Part shown: positions 5,142 to 13,633 of the stretch, piece after piece
Numbering within the stretch: the first letter of the stretch is position 1
Layout of the letters: each line of letters starts with the position of its first letter
NCBI GenBank assembly: GCA_900769985.1
Contig: CAAGIS010000004.1
Location: 1 to 33,371 of the forward strand
Source: Spirochaetia bacterium
GTDB taxonomy: Bacteria; Spirochaetota; Spirochaetia; Treponematales; Treponemataceae
Length of the DNA stretch: 33,371 bases
Direction of reading: 5' to 3'
Translations under genes and position numbers: made by a program
Notes under the pieces: generated by a model
Told to the model about the DNA's origin: nothing
Seen by the model: the letters and a program-made list of their open reading frames with translations, nothing else
Databases searched by the model: none

Positions 5142-5660
5142 ATGACAGCAGAAAAAAATCAGCAGGAAATTTCTCTTATTGCAGCATACGCCTGTAACAA
5201 TGTAATCGGAAAGGACGGTCGTATTCCATGGTACATTCCGGGGGAGCAAAAGCGGTTTAAAACACTGACGAGCGGCAATGTCGTAATAATGGGACGCAAG
5301 ACTTTTGAAGAAATTTTTGACAAATTAAAAAAGCCGCTGCCAGACAGGATAAACCTTGTTGTTTCATCTACGAAAGATTTTGCAGAAATCGGTTGTCCTA
5401 CTTTTTTGTCGTTTGAAGAAGCGCTGAAATTTGCTGCTCTAAAATTTCCTGAAAAAAAAGTCTTTATTTGCGGCGGATCACGGCTTTATGAGCAGGCTGT
5501 TCCGATTGTAAAAAAAATGTACATAACAGAAATTGAGCTGAAAATCGACGGAGATGTTTTTTTTCCACTGTTCAATAAAGAAAAATTTGATATAATTACA
5601 GAAGGAGTTTTTAATGATTCCATAAAATATAAGTATCTGACTTATATTAAGAAAGAGTGA
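5142..5660 (+). CDS. folA: Dihydrofolate reductase
   Basis: This 172-residue enzyme reduces dihydrofolate to tetrahydrofolate with NADPH in the cytoplasm, feeding thymidylate, purine and methionine synthesis. DHFR features: ISLIAAYACNNVIGKDGRIPW at the start, the acidic proton donor as Glu in PGEQKRFK, VVIMGRKTFEEI (NADPH site), KPLPDRINLVVS, and VFICGGSRLYEQ near the middle. Length is typical. ATG at 5142 is preferred over 5136 because GAGG then sits 7 nt upstream. The HD-GYP gene follows after 26 nt and may share the message. No thymidylate synthase gene is adjacent. A clear promoter was not found in the very A+T-rich upstream stretch (5015-5130). Confidence 0.92.
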   Translation: MTAEKNQQEISLIAAYACNNVIGKDGRIPWYIPGEQKRFKTLTSGNVVIMGRKTFEEIFDKLKKPLPDRINLVVSSTKDFAEIGCPTFLSFEEALKFAALKFPEKKVFICGGSRLYEQAVPIVKKMYITEIELKIDGDVFFPLFNKEKFDIITEGVFNDSIKYKYLTYIKKE

Positions 5661-5686
5661 GGCAGCGAAAATAAAAGCAGGCGGTA

Positions 5687-7012
5687 ATGAAAATGACAGA
5701 AATTGATGATGATTTTTTTTCAGAAAATATTGTAAGCATTAATAAAAAAATTCAGAAGATTTTATTTTTTACTTGTATTGTTCCTGTTTTGTTTTTTGCT
5801 TTTACAAAACTCGGAGTATGGGATATAGAGCCTGTTTATTCACTCGGACTTTTTATTTATATTTTCTGCTGTTATGCAGTTGAAGTATGGCTTAACGGCA
5901 ATCAGAACCTGCGGCGTTTTACAATGTATTACGGATTGATTGTCCTTTGCGGAGTTGTTTTTCTATTATTTGCAAATAGAAAAGTAAATCCGTCAATTGC
6001 GCTTGCAATCGTTCCGTTTTTGAGCTGCCTTTATTATGACAAAAAACTTACGCTTACTGTAAACATTGTAAATATATTTTTTATCGGCTGTGCAGTTTTT
6101 ATAAGGTTTTCAAGTCCGGGTGTGGATGCTGGTACGCTAGAGCAGGCTGATAATTCTGTCGCAGGTGTTTTGCCGTACGCAATCGGCATTTCAATGGAAC
6201 TTTTCTTTTTGGCATTCTGTACTTATCTTGTTTCTGAAAACGCGCACAAAACGTATATGCAAGTTTTATTTCTTGCACAAAAACGCAAAGATTTGTTTGA
6301 ACAGCTTCAGCTGCGTAATAATGATTTGCAGAGTACGCAGTATAAGATAATTCAGTTTACTGGAAAATGTCTCGGAAGTCACGATTTTGTTACAGGGCGT
6401 CATGTAATTCATACGCAGGAATTTGTGGAACTGATTGCAACTACTCTTCGCAAGTTAGGATTTTATTCTGCATTTCTTTCTAACGATGAAATTGAAACTT
6501 ATTCAAATGCTGCCTTTCTGCATGATATCGGTAAAGTTTATATCCCGAGTGAACTGCTTAATAAAAAAGAGCCGTTGACTGATAAAGAAGTTGAAATTAT
6601 GAAGCGCCACACTGCCGAAGGTGTAAAGCTTCTTGAACTTTTGCCTCAGATTGACAACGGACATTTTAACGAAATTGCAATCCAAATGGCAGGTTCTCAT
6701 CATGAGGCATGGGATGGCTCTGGTTATCCGAAAGGTCTTCGTGAACGTGAAATTCCTTTGTGTGCAAGAATTCTTGCTGTTGCAGATTCCCTTGATAATT
6801 TTATTTTCAAGAGCGAAAATCCTCTTAATGCTGTTGTCGAGGCAATGAACTTTCTTGAATCTGAAGCAGGTAAAAAATACGAACGCTGTATTGTCGATAC
6901 TGTCATAAAATTGCGACCTGAGATTGAAGTTCTTGTAGAACAGTTTATTTCGCGCGAATCTGTTTCTGTACGGGAAGATATGCAGTGGTGGATTGCAACT
7001 CACAGGCAGTAA
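5687..7012 (+). CDS. Membrane HD-GYP domain protein, probable c-di-GMP phosphodiesterase
   Basis: This 441-residue protein has about six hydrophobic segments in residues 25-185, then a short linker and an HD-GYP domain (about 225-420). It shows HDIGKV, MKRHT, the paired histidines with the GYP motif (HHEAWDGSGYPKGL) and LAVADSLD. HD-GYP enzymes hydrolyse c-di-GMP through a metal cluster, lowering a second messenger that controls motility and attachment. The N-terminal membrane part probably senses something unknown. After LAVADSLD the usual stretch (DALTS.RPYK...) is replaced by an unrelated NFIFKSENPLNAV segment, so activity or metal number may be altered. GCAGGCGG precedes the first ATG, with a second ATG two codons on. 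It is preceded by folA and followed by an esterase gene 29 nt away. Confidence 0.82.
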   Translation: MKMTEIDDDFFSENIVSINKKIQKILFFTCIVPVLFFAFTKLGVWDIEPVYSLGLFIYIFCCYAVEVWLNGNQNLRRFTMYYGLIVLCGVVFLLFANRKVNPSIALAIVPFLSCLYYDKKLTLTVNIVNIFFIGCAVFIRFSSPGVDAGTLEQADNSVAGVLPYAIGISMELFFLAFCTYLVSENAHKTYMQVLFLAQKRKDLFEQLQLRNNDLQSTQYKIIQFTGKCLGSHDFVTGRHVIHTQEFVELIATTLRKLGFYSAFLSNDEIETYSNAAFLHDIGKVYIPSELLNKKEPLTDKEVEIMKRHTAEGVKLLELLPQIDNGHFNEIAIQMAGSHHEAWDGSGYPKGLREREIPLCARILAVADSLDNFIFKSENPLNAVVEAMNFLESEAGKKYERCIVDTVIKLRPEIEVLVEQFISRESVSVREDMQWWIATHRQ

Positions 7013-7041
7013 AGATGTTTGCTTTATAAACTGGAGGAAAA

Positions 7042-8184
7042 ATGAAAAATTTAAAAATATATCCTGTAAACGAAATCCCGGAACTTCATTTTTTCGGGCG
7101 GAATATAAGTAATGCAGAAAGAAGAAAATTCAGGACATTATTCTGGAATGGTTCGGGTTTTGAAGTTCACTTTAAAGGACAGGAACTTTGGGCATTAGTT
7201 GAAGCAGGTTATGAAACGCTTGAACCATGGGTTTGTGTTTTTCTGAACGGAAGGATAAATTCTCGCCAGATGATTACAAAAGGTTTGCACTGGATTTGTC
7301 TTGCGCGCGGTTGTGACGAAAATTATCAGAGTGATATTCTGTTTATGAAAGATTCTCAGCCGATGTCAGATGACCCGGAGCATTTTTTAAAGATTCACAA
7401 ACTTGCACTTTCTAAAGGCGGCAGTTTTGAAAAATGCGCAGGGCGGAATTTGAAAATTGAATTTATCGGCGACAGCATTACGACAGGAGAAGGGCTTGCC
7501 GGCGCTGTAAACGATATGGACTGGATTTCATCTCATATGTCATTTTGCCAGACGTATGCTTTTCAGACAGCGCAGAAACTTAATGCTGATTTTCGCGTGA
7601 TGAGTCAGGGCGGTTACGGAATTGTCTCTGGTTGGGATAATTGTCCTTACAAAATAATTCCGCCGCATTACAAAAATGTATGTTCAGTTGTAAAAGGTCA
7701 GCTTTACGAAAAACTTGGTGGAAATGAGGAATACGATTTTTCTTTGTGGCAGCCGCATTTTGTCGTAGTTAATCTCGGTACAAATGACCGCGGCGGGTTT
7801 TATATGCCGTCCTGGAAAGATAATGTTTCTGGAATTGAATATAAAATGAACTTAGACGAATCAGGCAAGCCGTGCAAAAAAGACGGTGAAAAAATTTTGA
7901 CAGGGATAAAAAATTTTCTCTCTGAAATCCGCATTAATAATCCAGATGCAAAAATTATCTGGGCAACAGGTTTTATGCAGATTCCCGAAGTGATGGAATT
8001 TATTTACAAGGGAATTGAACAGTACAGGATTATTTCTGGTGATAAAAATATTTTTACTCTTGAGTTTGAATCGATGGACTCTGAAGTTGAAGAAGACGAC
8101 AAAGGCTCCCGCGGTCACCCCGGTCCGAAAACTCACAGGCTTGCAACAGAAAAACTTTGTCAAGTTATAAAAGCTCTGTCATAA
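7042..8184 (+). CDS. SGNH carbohydrate esterase, CE2-like
   Basis: This is a 380-residue hydrolase. Residues 1-130 resemble the jelly-roll domain of CE2 acetylxylan esterases (FWNGSGFEVHFKG). Residues 138-378 are an SGNH domain: FIGDSITTGEG with nucleophile Ser145, QGGYGIVSGW, NLGTND (Asn248) and GHPGPKTH with catalytic-type His359. Such enzymes remove acetyl groups from plant xylan or mannan oligosaccharides. No signal peptide is seen, so it would act in the cytoplasm on imported acetylated sugars, or be exported by another route. GGAGG lies 7 nt before ATG. Its end overlaps the convergent lipoprotein gene by 6 nt. The exact substrate is inferred only from family. Confidence 0.8.
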   Translation: MKNLKIYPVNEIPELHFFGRNISNAERRKFRTLFWNGSGFEVHFKGQELWALVEAGYETLEPWVCVFLNGRINSRQMITKGLHWICLARGCDENYQSDILFMKDSQPMSDDPEHFLKIHKLALSKGGSFEKCAGRNLKIEFIGDSITTGEGLAGAVNDMDWISSHMSFCQTYAFQTAQKLNADFRVMSQGGYGIVSGWDNCPYKIIPPHYKNVCSVVKGQLYEKLGGNEEYDFSLWQPHFVVVNLGTNDRGGFYMPSWKDNVSGIEYKMNLDESGKPCKKDGEKILTGIKNFLSEIRINNPDAKIIWATGFMQIPEVMEFIYKGIEQYRIISGDKNIFTLEFESMDSEVEEDDKGSRGHPGPKTHRLATEKLCQVIKALS

Positions 8185-8874
8185 AAGTTCAAGCGTAAAA
8201 GTTTTTTCGCCTGTCAAAGTAAGGATTTCAATTAGCGGAATTTTTACTGACGGAGTTTTTTGTTTTGAATAATTGCTTTTAAGTGAAATTGAAATTTCGC
8301 CTGCGAGAAGTTCGTCTGCAATATCGCTTCCATAAAGTGAAGATACGAGTTCTTTGTATTCTTCTTTTGAAAGAATTTCGTTTGTAAAGCACGGCGCCAT
8401 TAATAAGTCTGCATATTTTTGAATGATAGAATTTTGATTTGTAATCAGTTCCTGCAGAATTTCAGGCGAGAGCGTAAGTTCAACTTTTTTTAGTTTACCT
8501 GTGGAATCGGCGGTAGTTTTTATAAAACTGAATGTGTCAGACTTTGCGGCTGCGTTTACAAAGAGAATCTCTCCTGCTGAATTTGTTTTTTGAGTAATCG
8601 CATTTGCTTTTGAAAAGCCTGTGTGCAAAAGTGCTTTTTCTATTTCGAGCGTGTCAAAAATATGTAAGTCGCTTTTATCTTTAGGCTCAGTTTCATCAAA
8701 CGAAAAAATCAGACTGCTGAATTTTTGATTTGCAGAAGTTTTAAAATCATAAAGCAGAGTGTTAGTTGAATCTTCTGAAAGCGTGATTGAAAGAGGGCAG
8801 CCTGTAATAAATGGAATTAAAGTAAAGGCAAGCAGAATAAATTTTATGCCGGTTGTTTTTATTGGACTTTTCAT
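8179..8874 (-). CDS. Lipoprotein of unknown function
   Basis: This 231-residue protein has a lipoprotein signal: a hydrophobic stretch (residues about 10-24) and the lipobox-like FITGC with Cys26 as the lipidated residue. The mature part is mostly polar with predicted mixed helix and strand. No catalytic motif or known domain is recognised. It lies 32 nt downstream of the NlpC/P60-barrel gene on the same strand, so they are probably co-transcribed and act together in the envelope. The stop converges on and overlaps the esterase stop. The start lacks a close ribosome site (a CTGGAG lies about 17 nt upstream), so the N-terminus is set mainly by the intact signal sequence. Confidence 0.65.
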   Translation of the reverse strand: MKSPIKTTGIKFILLAFTLIPFITGCPLSITLSEDSTNTLLYDFKTSANQKFSSLIFSFDETEPKDKSDLHIFDTLEIEKALLHTGFSKANAITQKTNSAGEILFVNAAAKSDTFSFIKTTADSTGKLKKVELTLSPEILQELITNQNSIIQKYADLLMAPCFTNEILSKEEYKELVSSLYGSDIADELLAGEISISLKSNYSKQKTPSVKIPLIEILTLTGEKTFTLELL

Positions 8875-8906
8875 TTTTGATTTAGTTTGTACTCCAGAGT
8901 CTGTTT

Positions 8907-10013
8907 TTATTTTAAAACATTTTTTAACGGCAAAGTTACGCGAATTCCTGTAGAAAAAATAAAGCCCGCATTTATCCCATCTGCAAATCTGAGCGCGCCG
9001 CCGTCTGTGTCGTTAAAGACAGTATATGCAAAATCCTGCGAAATTGAAACTGATGTTTTTCCGATTTTTATTGACGGTGTATTCAGCGAAATTCCGATTA
9101 TACCAGGAAAGATAGAACCGTTAATCTGTTTTTTTATGTCAGGCATTTTTGCATTGCCAAAAGTAAAAACAGGCCCGAGATAAATTCCGATGTAGTCGTT
9201 AAAAGTGAGGCTGAACAGAAGCGGAAGCTGAAAACAGTCGCAGCCGTAATTCCATCTGAATGTTGTTCCGACGCCGGGTTGTATTTCCCATTTAGTGTAG
9301 CGCGCTATTGTCGTAAAAGTAATGCCGCGGAAGTTAATCATGAATTTGTTTGGCAGCCAGAGGTTCCAGTCGCATGACAGAGTTGCGTCAACTGAAAGAT
9401 TTGAAACGAACGAGGAATTCGATGCTTGTGACGAAGGCTGCTGTGCAGATGATGAAGACGAAGATTTTGGTGAAGTGCTGTCTGCATTTTTTTTTTGTTC
9501 TTCTTGTGTAGTGGCGGTAGATTCTTTTTCTGCTGCAGGTGTGGTTATGACTTTTCCGACGGCGGCAAAAGTATTTTTGTAATATTTTTCTGTTAGCGAA
9601 GATGCAATGACACCTGTGTTTGAACCATCGCTTGCCGCGTGAATAAACTGGTTTCGTCCGATGTAAATTCCAACGTGCGAAATTGTACCATCGCCTGTCG
9701 TTTTAAAAAATACAAGGTCGCCAGTTTCTAGCTGGGAAGAAGAAACGATTTTTACTGCCGAATAAATTGCTTTTGCCGAGCGTGGCAACTGAATTCCGGC
9801 GGCTTCGCGAAAGACTGTATAGACAAGTCCCGAACAGTCAAAAGAATCAGGCCCTGTTGCGCCTGTTCTGTAAGGACAGCCGATATAACTTTTTGCCTGT
9901 GCACAAACGGCAGCGCGTAATTTTTTTGATTCTTCTGCAGAATATTCTTTTGAAAAAATCATGCTTAATGAGAATATCATGAAAAATGAACAGAAAATTT
10001 TTTTAATATTCAT
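8907..10013 (-). CDS. Secreted NlpC/P60 peptidase fused to a beta-rich C-terminal domain
   Basis: This 368-residue protein has a signal peptide (about 1-21), then an NlpC/P60 cysteine peptidase domain (about 30-155): DCSGLV with Cys60, SHVGIYIG with His113 and FIHA with His125. The family cleaves peptide stems of peptidoglycan. Residues 160-200 form a Ser/Thr/Gln-rich linker. Residues 205-368 are an alternating hydrophobic, strand-rich domain (IGIYLGPVFTFG, AGFIFSTGIRVTL) that looks like a small outer-membrane barrel. The product could thus be a peptidoglycan hydrolase anchored to the outer membrane. It is probably an operon with the downstream lipoprotein. It diverges from the acyl-CoA ligase, with no clear ribosome site at the ATG. 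Confidence 0.78.
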   Translation of the reverse strand: MNIKKIFCSFFMIFSLSMIFSKEYSAEESKKLRAAVCAQAKSYIGCPYRTGATGPDSFDCSGLVYTVFREAAGIQLPRSAKAIYSAVKIVSSSQLETGDLVFFKTTGDGTISHVGIYIGRNQFIHAASDGSNTGVIASSLTEKYYKNTFAAVGKVITTPAAEKESTATTQEEQKKNADSTSPKSSSSSSAQQPSSQASNSSFVSNLSVDATLSCDWNLWLPNKFMINFRGITFTTIARYTKWEIQPGVGTTFRWNYGCDCFQLPLLFSLTFNDYIGIYLGPVFTFGNAKMPDIKKQINGSIFPGIIGISLNTPSIKIGKTSVSISQDFAYTVFNDTDGGALRFADGINAGFIFSTGIRVTLPLKNVLK

Positions 10014-10058
10014 ACGTTTTTTTATCGGCTGAATTTATATTGTTTTTTATGAAAAATT

Positions 10059-10087
10059 TTGTCTTTTTGGAATTTTAGTGATAGAAT
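10059..10087 (+). promoter_or_regulatory. Promoter for the acyl-CoA ligase
   Basis: TTGTCT at 10059-10064, a 17-nt spacer and TAGAAT at 10082-10087. Start near 10094 gives a leader of about 80 nt containing hairpin repeat copy 2. Confidence 0.55.
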
Positions 10088-10101
10088 AAGTATTAAAGTA
10101 A

Positions 10102-10156
10102 ATTCAAGGTTAACACTGAAAAAATCTCAGGTAGGATTTATTCAGCGTTTTCTTAA
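10102..10156 (+). repeat. Dispersed hairpin repeat, copy 2
   Basis: AACACTGAA (10112-10120) faces TTCAGCGTT (10141-10149), with one mismatched pair compared with the other copies. It lies between the promoter at 10059-10087 and the ligase start, inside the predicted 5' leader. A simple terminator role is therefore unlikely for this copy, unless it attenuates. Confidence 0.7.
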
Positions 10157-10175
10157 AGAGAGGTTAAAAAAAAGT

Positions 10176-12209
10176 ATGAAACCTATTCGCAAAGAAGTTT
10201 CCTGGAAATTCCTTGATGAATTCCGCGGAAAAGTTTTTGATTCTACATGGCCTACACTTCCTCAAGTTCTGCATATTTCTCAAATCCGTTTTCCTGACAG
10301 ACCATGTTTTGTTGATTTTGAAGGTGTTGCCGGTGCAAAGAATTCTTTGACTTATACACAAGTTTGGAATAAAGTTGTTGAGCTTTCAAACTGGTTTATT
10401 GCAAACGGCGTAAAAAAAGGTGACAGGGTTGCTGTTTCCGGTAAAAATTCTCCTGAATGGGCAACAGTTTATTTTGCTGCAATGAATGCCGGTGCAATAA
10501 TTGTTCCGATTGACTATGCGCTGCATGAAAACGAAATCGAAAATCTTTTAAAAGCTTCAAAGCCTGTGATGCTTTTTGTAGATGAAGAAAAATACGAAGT
10601 TTTTTCAAAAAAGAAAAAAGGTTTAAAAATCTATTCACTTTCTCCAAAATACGAAAAGCTCTATGTCTATAATTTAAAGACGGAAAAAAAAGTAAAACTG
10701 CCTGAAGTATCAGAAAAAGATACTGCTGCAATTCTCTTTACTTCCGGTACTACAGGAATTCCAAAGGGAGTTGTTTTAACTCATGAAAATCTTGTTTCTG
10801 ACTGTTTTATTGCACAGCAGAATCTGATAATTCTTGAAACAGATGTATTCTATGCGCTGCTTCCAGTTCATCATGCTTACACAATGCAGGCAGCAATGAT
10901 TTGTCCTGTTTCTTGCGGTGCTTCGATTGTTTTTGGCAAGAGCATGGCAGTAAGCCGTTTGATGAAGGAACTTAAAGAAGGTGGAATAACTTTGATGCTC
11001 GGCGTTCCACTTTTGTACAATAAACTTTATTCGGGTATATTAAAGGGAGTTGCTGCAAAAGGAAAAGCTGTTTCTCTTTTGATAAAGTTCATAATGAATT
11101 TATCCTATTTTGTAAAAATAGTTTTCAAGAAAAACATAGGTCATTTCCTTTTAAAGTCTGTTCTTGAAGCTGCAAACTTGACGACGATTCGTGTTGCAAT
11201 CTGTGGCGGCGGTCCTTTGGCTTTGAGCGTGTTCAAAGGCTTTAACGCAATGGGAATTGATTTTATTCAGGGATATGGTTTGACTGAAACTTCTCCTATT
11301 GTTGCATTGAATCCGCTTGAGCACTTTAAAATTGAAAGTGTCGGACAGGATTTTAGTCCTTGGGAAGAAGTTAAAATCATTAATCCGAACGAAGAAGGAA
11401 TTGGTGAAATAGTAATAAAAGGCCCTATGGTTATGAAGGGCTATTACAATATGCCTGACGAAACGAAAGCCGTATTTACTGAAGACGGATATTTTAAAAC
11501 AGGCGATTTAGGATGGATGGACAGCGAACATTATATAATGCTTTCGGGTCGTGCAAAGAACGTAATCGTTACGGACGGCGGAAAAAATGTTTATCCTGAA
11601 GAAATTGAAGATTCGTTCCAGTTGTATTATGACGTAGAACAGATTATGGTACGAAGTTACATTATGGACGCAGAGCACAAATCAGAAGGAATTGAATCGC
11701 TGATTTATCCGTCTGATGATATGCTTGCAAGGCTCGGCGTTGAACGCAAGGATTCCGTAACAAGTGATGCAGTGTTTGCTGAACTTAAAGCAATCGTCGA
11801 CAAGGTGAACAAAACTTTACAGCCGTACGCAAGGATTTCTAAAATCACTGTATTGCAGGAACCGCTTGAAATGACGACGACAAAAAAAGTAAAGCGCAAT
11901 CTGCTGAATGTAAAAAATACAGAAAAGGCTCCTGCTAAAAAAACAGCAAAGTCTGCTGCAAAGAAAACAACGGCTAAACCTGCCGCAGAAAAAAAGACTG
12001 TTGCCGTAAAAAAAACTGTAAAGGCTTCGGCGAAAACAGAAGTTAAAAAGGCGCCTTCAAAGACTGCAGCTAAAGCAGCGTCTAAACCTGCTGTAAAACC
12101 TGCATCTAAAACTCAGAGTAAAGCGCCTGCTAAAGCTGCGGCAAAGACTCAGACTAAAACTGCCGCAAAAAAGGCGCCTGCAGAAAAAACTAAAAAAACT
12201 AAAAAGTAG
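10176..12209 (+). CDS. AMP-forming acyl-CoA/acyl-ACP synthetase with Lys/Ala-rich tail
   Basis: This 677-residue enzyme is of the ANL superfamily. It activates fatty acids with ATP to acyl-AMP and then a thioester. Motifs: the P-loop-like TSGTTGIPKG (189-198), GYGLTETSPI, GDLGWMD and the C-terminal hinge with VTDGGKNVYPEEIE. Long-chain fatty acids are the likely substrates, judging by general similarity to FadD-like ligases. Residues about 585-677 are a low-complexity tail of K, A, P and T repeats (AAKKT, KPASK), like histone H1-type or AlgP-type tails, which is unusual for this enzyme. The start at 10176 has AGAGAGG about 12 nt upstream. A longer in-frame start at 10059 would run through the promoter and the hairpin repeat and is rejected. 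Fab genes occur later in the window. Confidence 0.87.
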   Translation: MKPIRKEVSWKFLDEFRGKVFDSTWPTLPQVLHISQIRFPDRPCFVDFEGVAGAKNSLTYTQVWNKVVELSNWFIANGVKKGDRVAVSGKNSPEWATVYFAAMNAGAIIVPIDYALHENEIENLLKASKPVMLFVDEEKYEVFSKKKKGLKIYSLSPKYEKLYVYNLKTEKKVKLPEVSEKDTAAILFTSGTTGIPKGVVLTHENLVSDCFIAQQNLIILETDVFYALLPVHHAYTMQAAMICPVSCGASIVFGKSMAVSRLMKELKEGGITLMLGVPLLYNKLYSGILKGVAAKGKAVSLLIKFIMNLSYFVKIVFKKNIGHFLLKSVLEAANLTTIRVAICGGGPLALSVFKGFNAMGIDFIQGYGLTETSPIVALNPLEHFKIESVGQDFSPWEEVKIINPNEEGIGEIVIKGPMVMKGYYNMPDETKAVFTEDGYFKTGDLGWMDSEHYIMLSGRAKNVIVTDGGKNVYPEEIEDSFQLYYDVEQIMVRSYIMDAEHKSEGIESLIYPSDDMLARLGVERKDSVTSDAVFAELKAIVDKVNKTLQPYARISKITVLQEPLEMTTTKKVKRNLLNVKNTEKAPAKKTAKSAAKKTTAKPAAEKKTVAVKKTVKASAKTEVKKAPSKTAAKAASKPAVKPASKTQSKAPAKAAAKTQTKTAAKKAPAEKTKKTKK

Positions 12210-12229
12210 TTAAAATGTTTAGTATATTA

Positions 12230-12238
12230 TGATATTAT
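12230..12238 (+). promoter_or_regulatory. Extended -10 promoter
   Basis: TG at 12230-12231 followed one base later by TATTAT (12233-12238), about 28 nt before the ATG at 12267. No good -35 box is visible. Confidence 0.4.
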
Positions 12239-12266
12239 GAAGCATTAATAGAGGAGGTTTTTAATA

Positions 12267-13553
12267 ATGAAGAAAAAATTAATGGCTTTGCTTTTTGTAG
12301 CTGTTTTAGGAAGTATGTCTTTTGCACAGGTACTTGAAAAAACAGGAGTGCAGAATAATTTATGGACAGGAATGGGACTTCCTACAGGAACTCCTAATTC
12401 TGCAGAACGTGCTGGATTTAGGTGGTATGGTTTAATTGATACGATTCAAGCCCGCGTAGATGTTTATCAATTTACGATTGACGGAATGCTTGCCTGGGGT
12501 GCATTGACAAACTGGACAGACACTAGTATTTCGGGTTTTTCTTTTGAAAATACAGCTAAGAAACCTGTTGATTTTCTGTATGAAAATTTAGGACATACAG
12601 CAGTTGCTGATCCTGGTAAAAACCGACGTTCAAATGCATATGATAAAAATGACCGGTATCAGGATTATGGCAACAATTCATATTATCTGAACTTTTTATG
12701 GCATCCGTTTACAGGTTTTGATGTAGGAATCGGTACAAGACTTGAATGGGATGTAGGTCCTGCTCCAAGTTACGGTTCTTACACTTGGGAATATAAATCT
12801 CATGTTCATCAGGGAGATTTGCGCGACGGAAATCCTGGCGGAGTACCTGTTGCAGGATATATTAAATATTCAAATACGTATGCACAAAAAGCTATTGCAT
12901 TGAGATACAAATACAAGGACATCGTAGAAGTAGGTTTTGCATTGCCTAGCGGATGTTCTTCTGATTTGTTTACGACAAACTTTGGTTTTTCCCTGACACC
13001 TGTAAAATTTATTACGGCAGCATTTGCTTATGAAGGATTGTTTATAAACGGTTCAAATTTGTACACAGGGCTTACATTCCGTTTTACAGATTCAATAATG
13101 CTTGATGCTTATCTTGCTTTTAATGACATCGGTACAAATTATTCAAATGCCGGAAAATGGGGAACAGGAGCTGCCCTTATGCTCGGCTTCCCGAAAATCG
13201 GACTTTATCTCAGACCGGAAGTAGGCATTACAGGATATGCAAAAAGTAATTATACTCTTGCAGTTTATACAGGTGCAAAACTTAACTTTGACTTTGCAAA
13301 AAGATGCCATTTAGGATGCTGGGTATCATTTGCCTGGGGTGCTGAAAATTCAGACTGGCATAAAGTTAAAGATTCTACTGAAGATAACTGGTTCGGAGGA
13401 TTTATCTTTAATATCCGTCCGGAATTTGCATTTGACATTAACGCAAATCATACGCTTGCAGTTACTACAGAGTTCCAGAGTTTGACTGACTACAAACGTG
13501 ATGTAGTTGATTCGCTTCTTATCGGATTTTACTGGAGATTTAAGACAAAGTAA
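12267..13553 (+). CDS. Outer-membrane beta-barrel-like protein
   Basis: This 428-residue protein has a clean signal peptide (cleavage expected after SMSFA, about residue 20). The mature part is full of aromatic, alternating strands (YYLNFLWHPF, VDVYQFTIDG, LIGFYWRFKTK at the end), typical of treponemal outer-membrane barrels. No enzymatic motif was seen. A strong GAGGAGG ribosome site and a dedicated strong terminator (13568-13604) point to a separately regulated, probably abundant product. It could be a porin or substrate-binding barrel. The family name is not recognised. Confidence 0.7.
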   Translation: MKKKLMALLFVAVLGSMSFAQVLEKTGVQNNLWTGMGLPTGTPNSAERAGFRWYGLIDTIQARVDVYQFTIDGMLAWGALTNWTDTSISGFSFENTAKKPVDFLYENLGHTAVADPGKNRRSNAYDKNDRYQDYGNNSYYLNFLWHPFTGFDVGIGTRLEWDVGPAPSYGSYTWEYKSHVHQGDLRDGNPGGVPVAGYIKYSNTYAQKAIALRYKYKDIVEVGFALPSGCSSDLFTTNFGFSLTPVKFITAAFAYEGLFINGSNLYTGLTFRFTDSIMLDAYLAFNDIGTNYSNAGKWGTGAALMLGFPKIGLYLRPEVGITGYAKSNYTLAVYTGAKLNFDFAKRCHLGCWVSFAWGAENSDWHKVKDSTEDNWFGGFIFNIRPEFAFDINANHTLAVTTEFQSLTDYKRDVVDSLLIGFYWRFKTK

Positions 13554-13567
13554 TTTGACTTTGTGAT

Positions 13568-13604
13568 AAAAAAAAGCTGCCTTGAAATCGGGCAGCTTTT
13601 TTTT
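13568..13604. terminator. Bidirectional terminator between barrel gene and pyrE
   Basis: AGCTGCC (13575-13581) pairs with GGCAGCT (13591-13597), flanked by an A-run on the left and a T-run on the right. It can end both the plus-strand barrel transcript and the minus-strand pyrE transcript. Confidence 0.9.
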
Positions 13605-13633
13605 AAGTTCGTTCGCGGTTTAATAATCAGGGT

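Noticed and set aside
10059..10175. 39-codon N-terminal extension of the acyl-CoA ligase
   Set aside because: It would be translated from within the -35 box and through the hairpin repeat, and it has no ribosome site. The ATG at 10176 does.
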